Assembly: GCA_003558145.1 (NCBI GenBank) | Contig: PWMP01000055.1 | Span: 1-5,761, forward strand | Reading direction: 5' to 3' | DNA length: 5,761 nt | Origin: Elusimicrobiota bacterium | Lineage (GTDB): Bacteria > CG03 > SLGR01 > PWQF01 | Part shown: in pieces, positions 5,554 through 5,761 of the stretch | Layout: every line of letters begins with the position of its first letter | How positions within the stretch are numbered: the first letter of the stretch is position 1 | Made by a program: the position numbers and the translations under genes | The notes under the pieces: model-generated | What the model was told of the DNA's origin: nothing | Seen by the model: the letters and a program-made list of their open reading frames with translations, nothing else | The model's database searches: none

Positions 5554-5573
5554 TTATTTTTTCTGTTTGTCAA
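5546..5573 (-). promoter_or_regulatory. sigma-70 type promoter of the arsR-trx-fmdB-clpB run
   Basis: The minus strand has a perfect -35 TTGACA (5573-5568), a 16-bp spacer and a perfect -10 TATAAT (5551-5546). Transcription would start near 5540-5538, giving a leader of about 12-15 bases before ATG 5526. The -35 box begins 11 bases after the stop codon of the upstream gene. No other promoter this good was found in the window, which supports a single long transcript. Confidence 0.85.
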
Positions 5574-5597
5574 GCCGGAACAGCTCAGCGCCGGCTT
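5572..5597. repeat. 7-bp inverted repeat around the upstream stop codon
   Basis: AAGCCGG (5572-5578) pairs exactly with CCGGCTT (5591-5597) around a 12-base loop that contains the stop codon of the membrane protein gene. On the minus strand no U-run follows, so it is not a classical intrinsic terminator. It may still protect or slow the end of the upstream transcript, and it touches the -35 box. Confidence 0.4.
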
Positions 5598-5761
5598 AGA
5601 AGTTTTGAAGCAGCCCAAACGCTAAGCCAGACTGCAACTGAAAAGCCGGCTGCTCCTAGCAACGCCCGGTATACTTCAAAATGAAAAAAGGGAAGGTTTA
5701 AAAGCTGGGTAAGAGAAGTAATGCGCAGGTTTTTAACAAGTATAATACCAAGCATACCGCC
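5585..5761 (-). CDS. C-terminal end of an unidentified membrane protein (partial)
   Basis: An open frame enters at the right edge and ends at TGA 5587-5585, giving 58 visible codons. The visible part has GGMLGIILVKNLRI, then a stretch with SLTQLL, and a final hydrophobic segment (YRALLGAAGFSVAVWLSVWA, about 20 residues). It ends in a basic tail, SKLLSRR. A last transmembrane helix followed by Arg/Lys suggests a cytoplasmic C-terminus. I do not recognise the family. FtsX was considered, but its usual C-terminal Gly-rich ending is absent. In-frame ATG 5755 exists, but nothing marks it as the start; truncation by the window is more likely. Codon use looks like the other genes here. Confidence 0.6.
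   Translation of the reverse strand, partial: GGMLGIILVKNLRITSLTQLLNLPFFHFEVYRALLGAAGFSVAVWLSVWAASKLLSRR

Noticed and set aside
1..5761. CRISPR arrays, insertion sequences, attachment sites, phage genes
   Set aside because: No regularly spaced repeats, transposase motifs, terminal inverted repeats or duplicated tRNA end were seen.

Overview
This window is a bacterial chromosome fragment in which every supported gene reads on the minus strand. The right edge (5761) is therefore upstream and the left edge (1) is downstream. The GC content is moderate, Shine-Dalgarno sites are clear, and genes are tightly packed. The mix of an archaeal-type 8-oxoguanine glycosylase (Ogg2), a TM1367-like cyclophilin-fold protein, FmdB and membrane ferredoxin suggests an anaerobic, probably little-cultivated bacterial lineage. 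Lineages such as Omnitrophota or Elusimicrobiota would fit, but this is a guess that the sequence alone cannot settle.

Layout in order of transcription. (a) 5761-5585: C-terminal end of an unidentified membrane protein. (b) 5573-5546: a consensus sigma-70 type promoter (TTGACA, 16 bp, TATAAT) whose -10 box lies inside a 30-bp imperfect inverted repeat (5553-5524), a likely auto-operator. (c) A compact run of genes: ArsR-family repressor, thioredoxin, FmdB-type zinc ribbon, ClpB disaggregase split by a one-base frameshift, a membrane ferredoxin fused in frame to a complete Ogg2 DNA glycosylase, and a cyclophilin-like protein. Gaps are 6 to 24 bases or genes overlap, so this looks like one operon. 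(d) A tRNA with anticodon CAU at 534-458. (e) The first 139 codons of a lipoprotein that runs off the left edge.

The operon groups a putative autoregulated repressor with thiol reduction (thioredoxin), protein disaggregation (ClpB), oxidised-base repair (Ogg2) and an Fe-S redox domain. This reads as a redox or proteotoxic stress cassette. That is inference from neighbourhood and families; no inducer can be read from the sequence.

The most interesting point is the 366-residue ORF joining two transmembrane helices, an eight-cysteine ferredoxin domain and a full-length, apparently active-site-intact Ogg2. Its in-frame continuity depends on a run of seven A at the junction, and clpB next door carries a one-base frameshift. 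The fusion must therefore be confirmed before it is believed.
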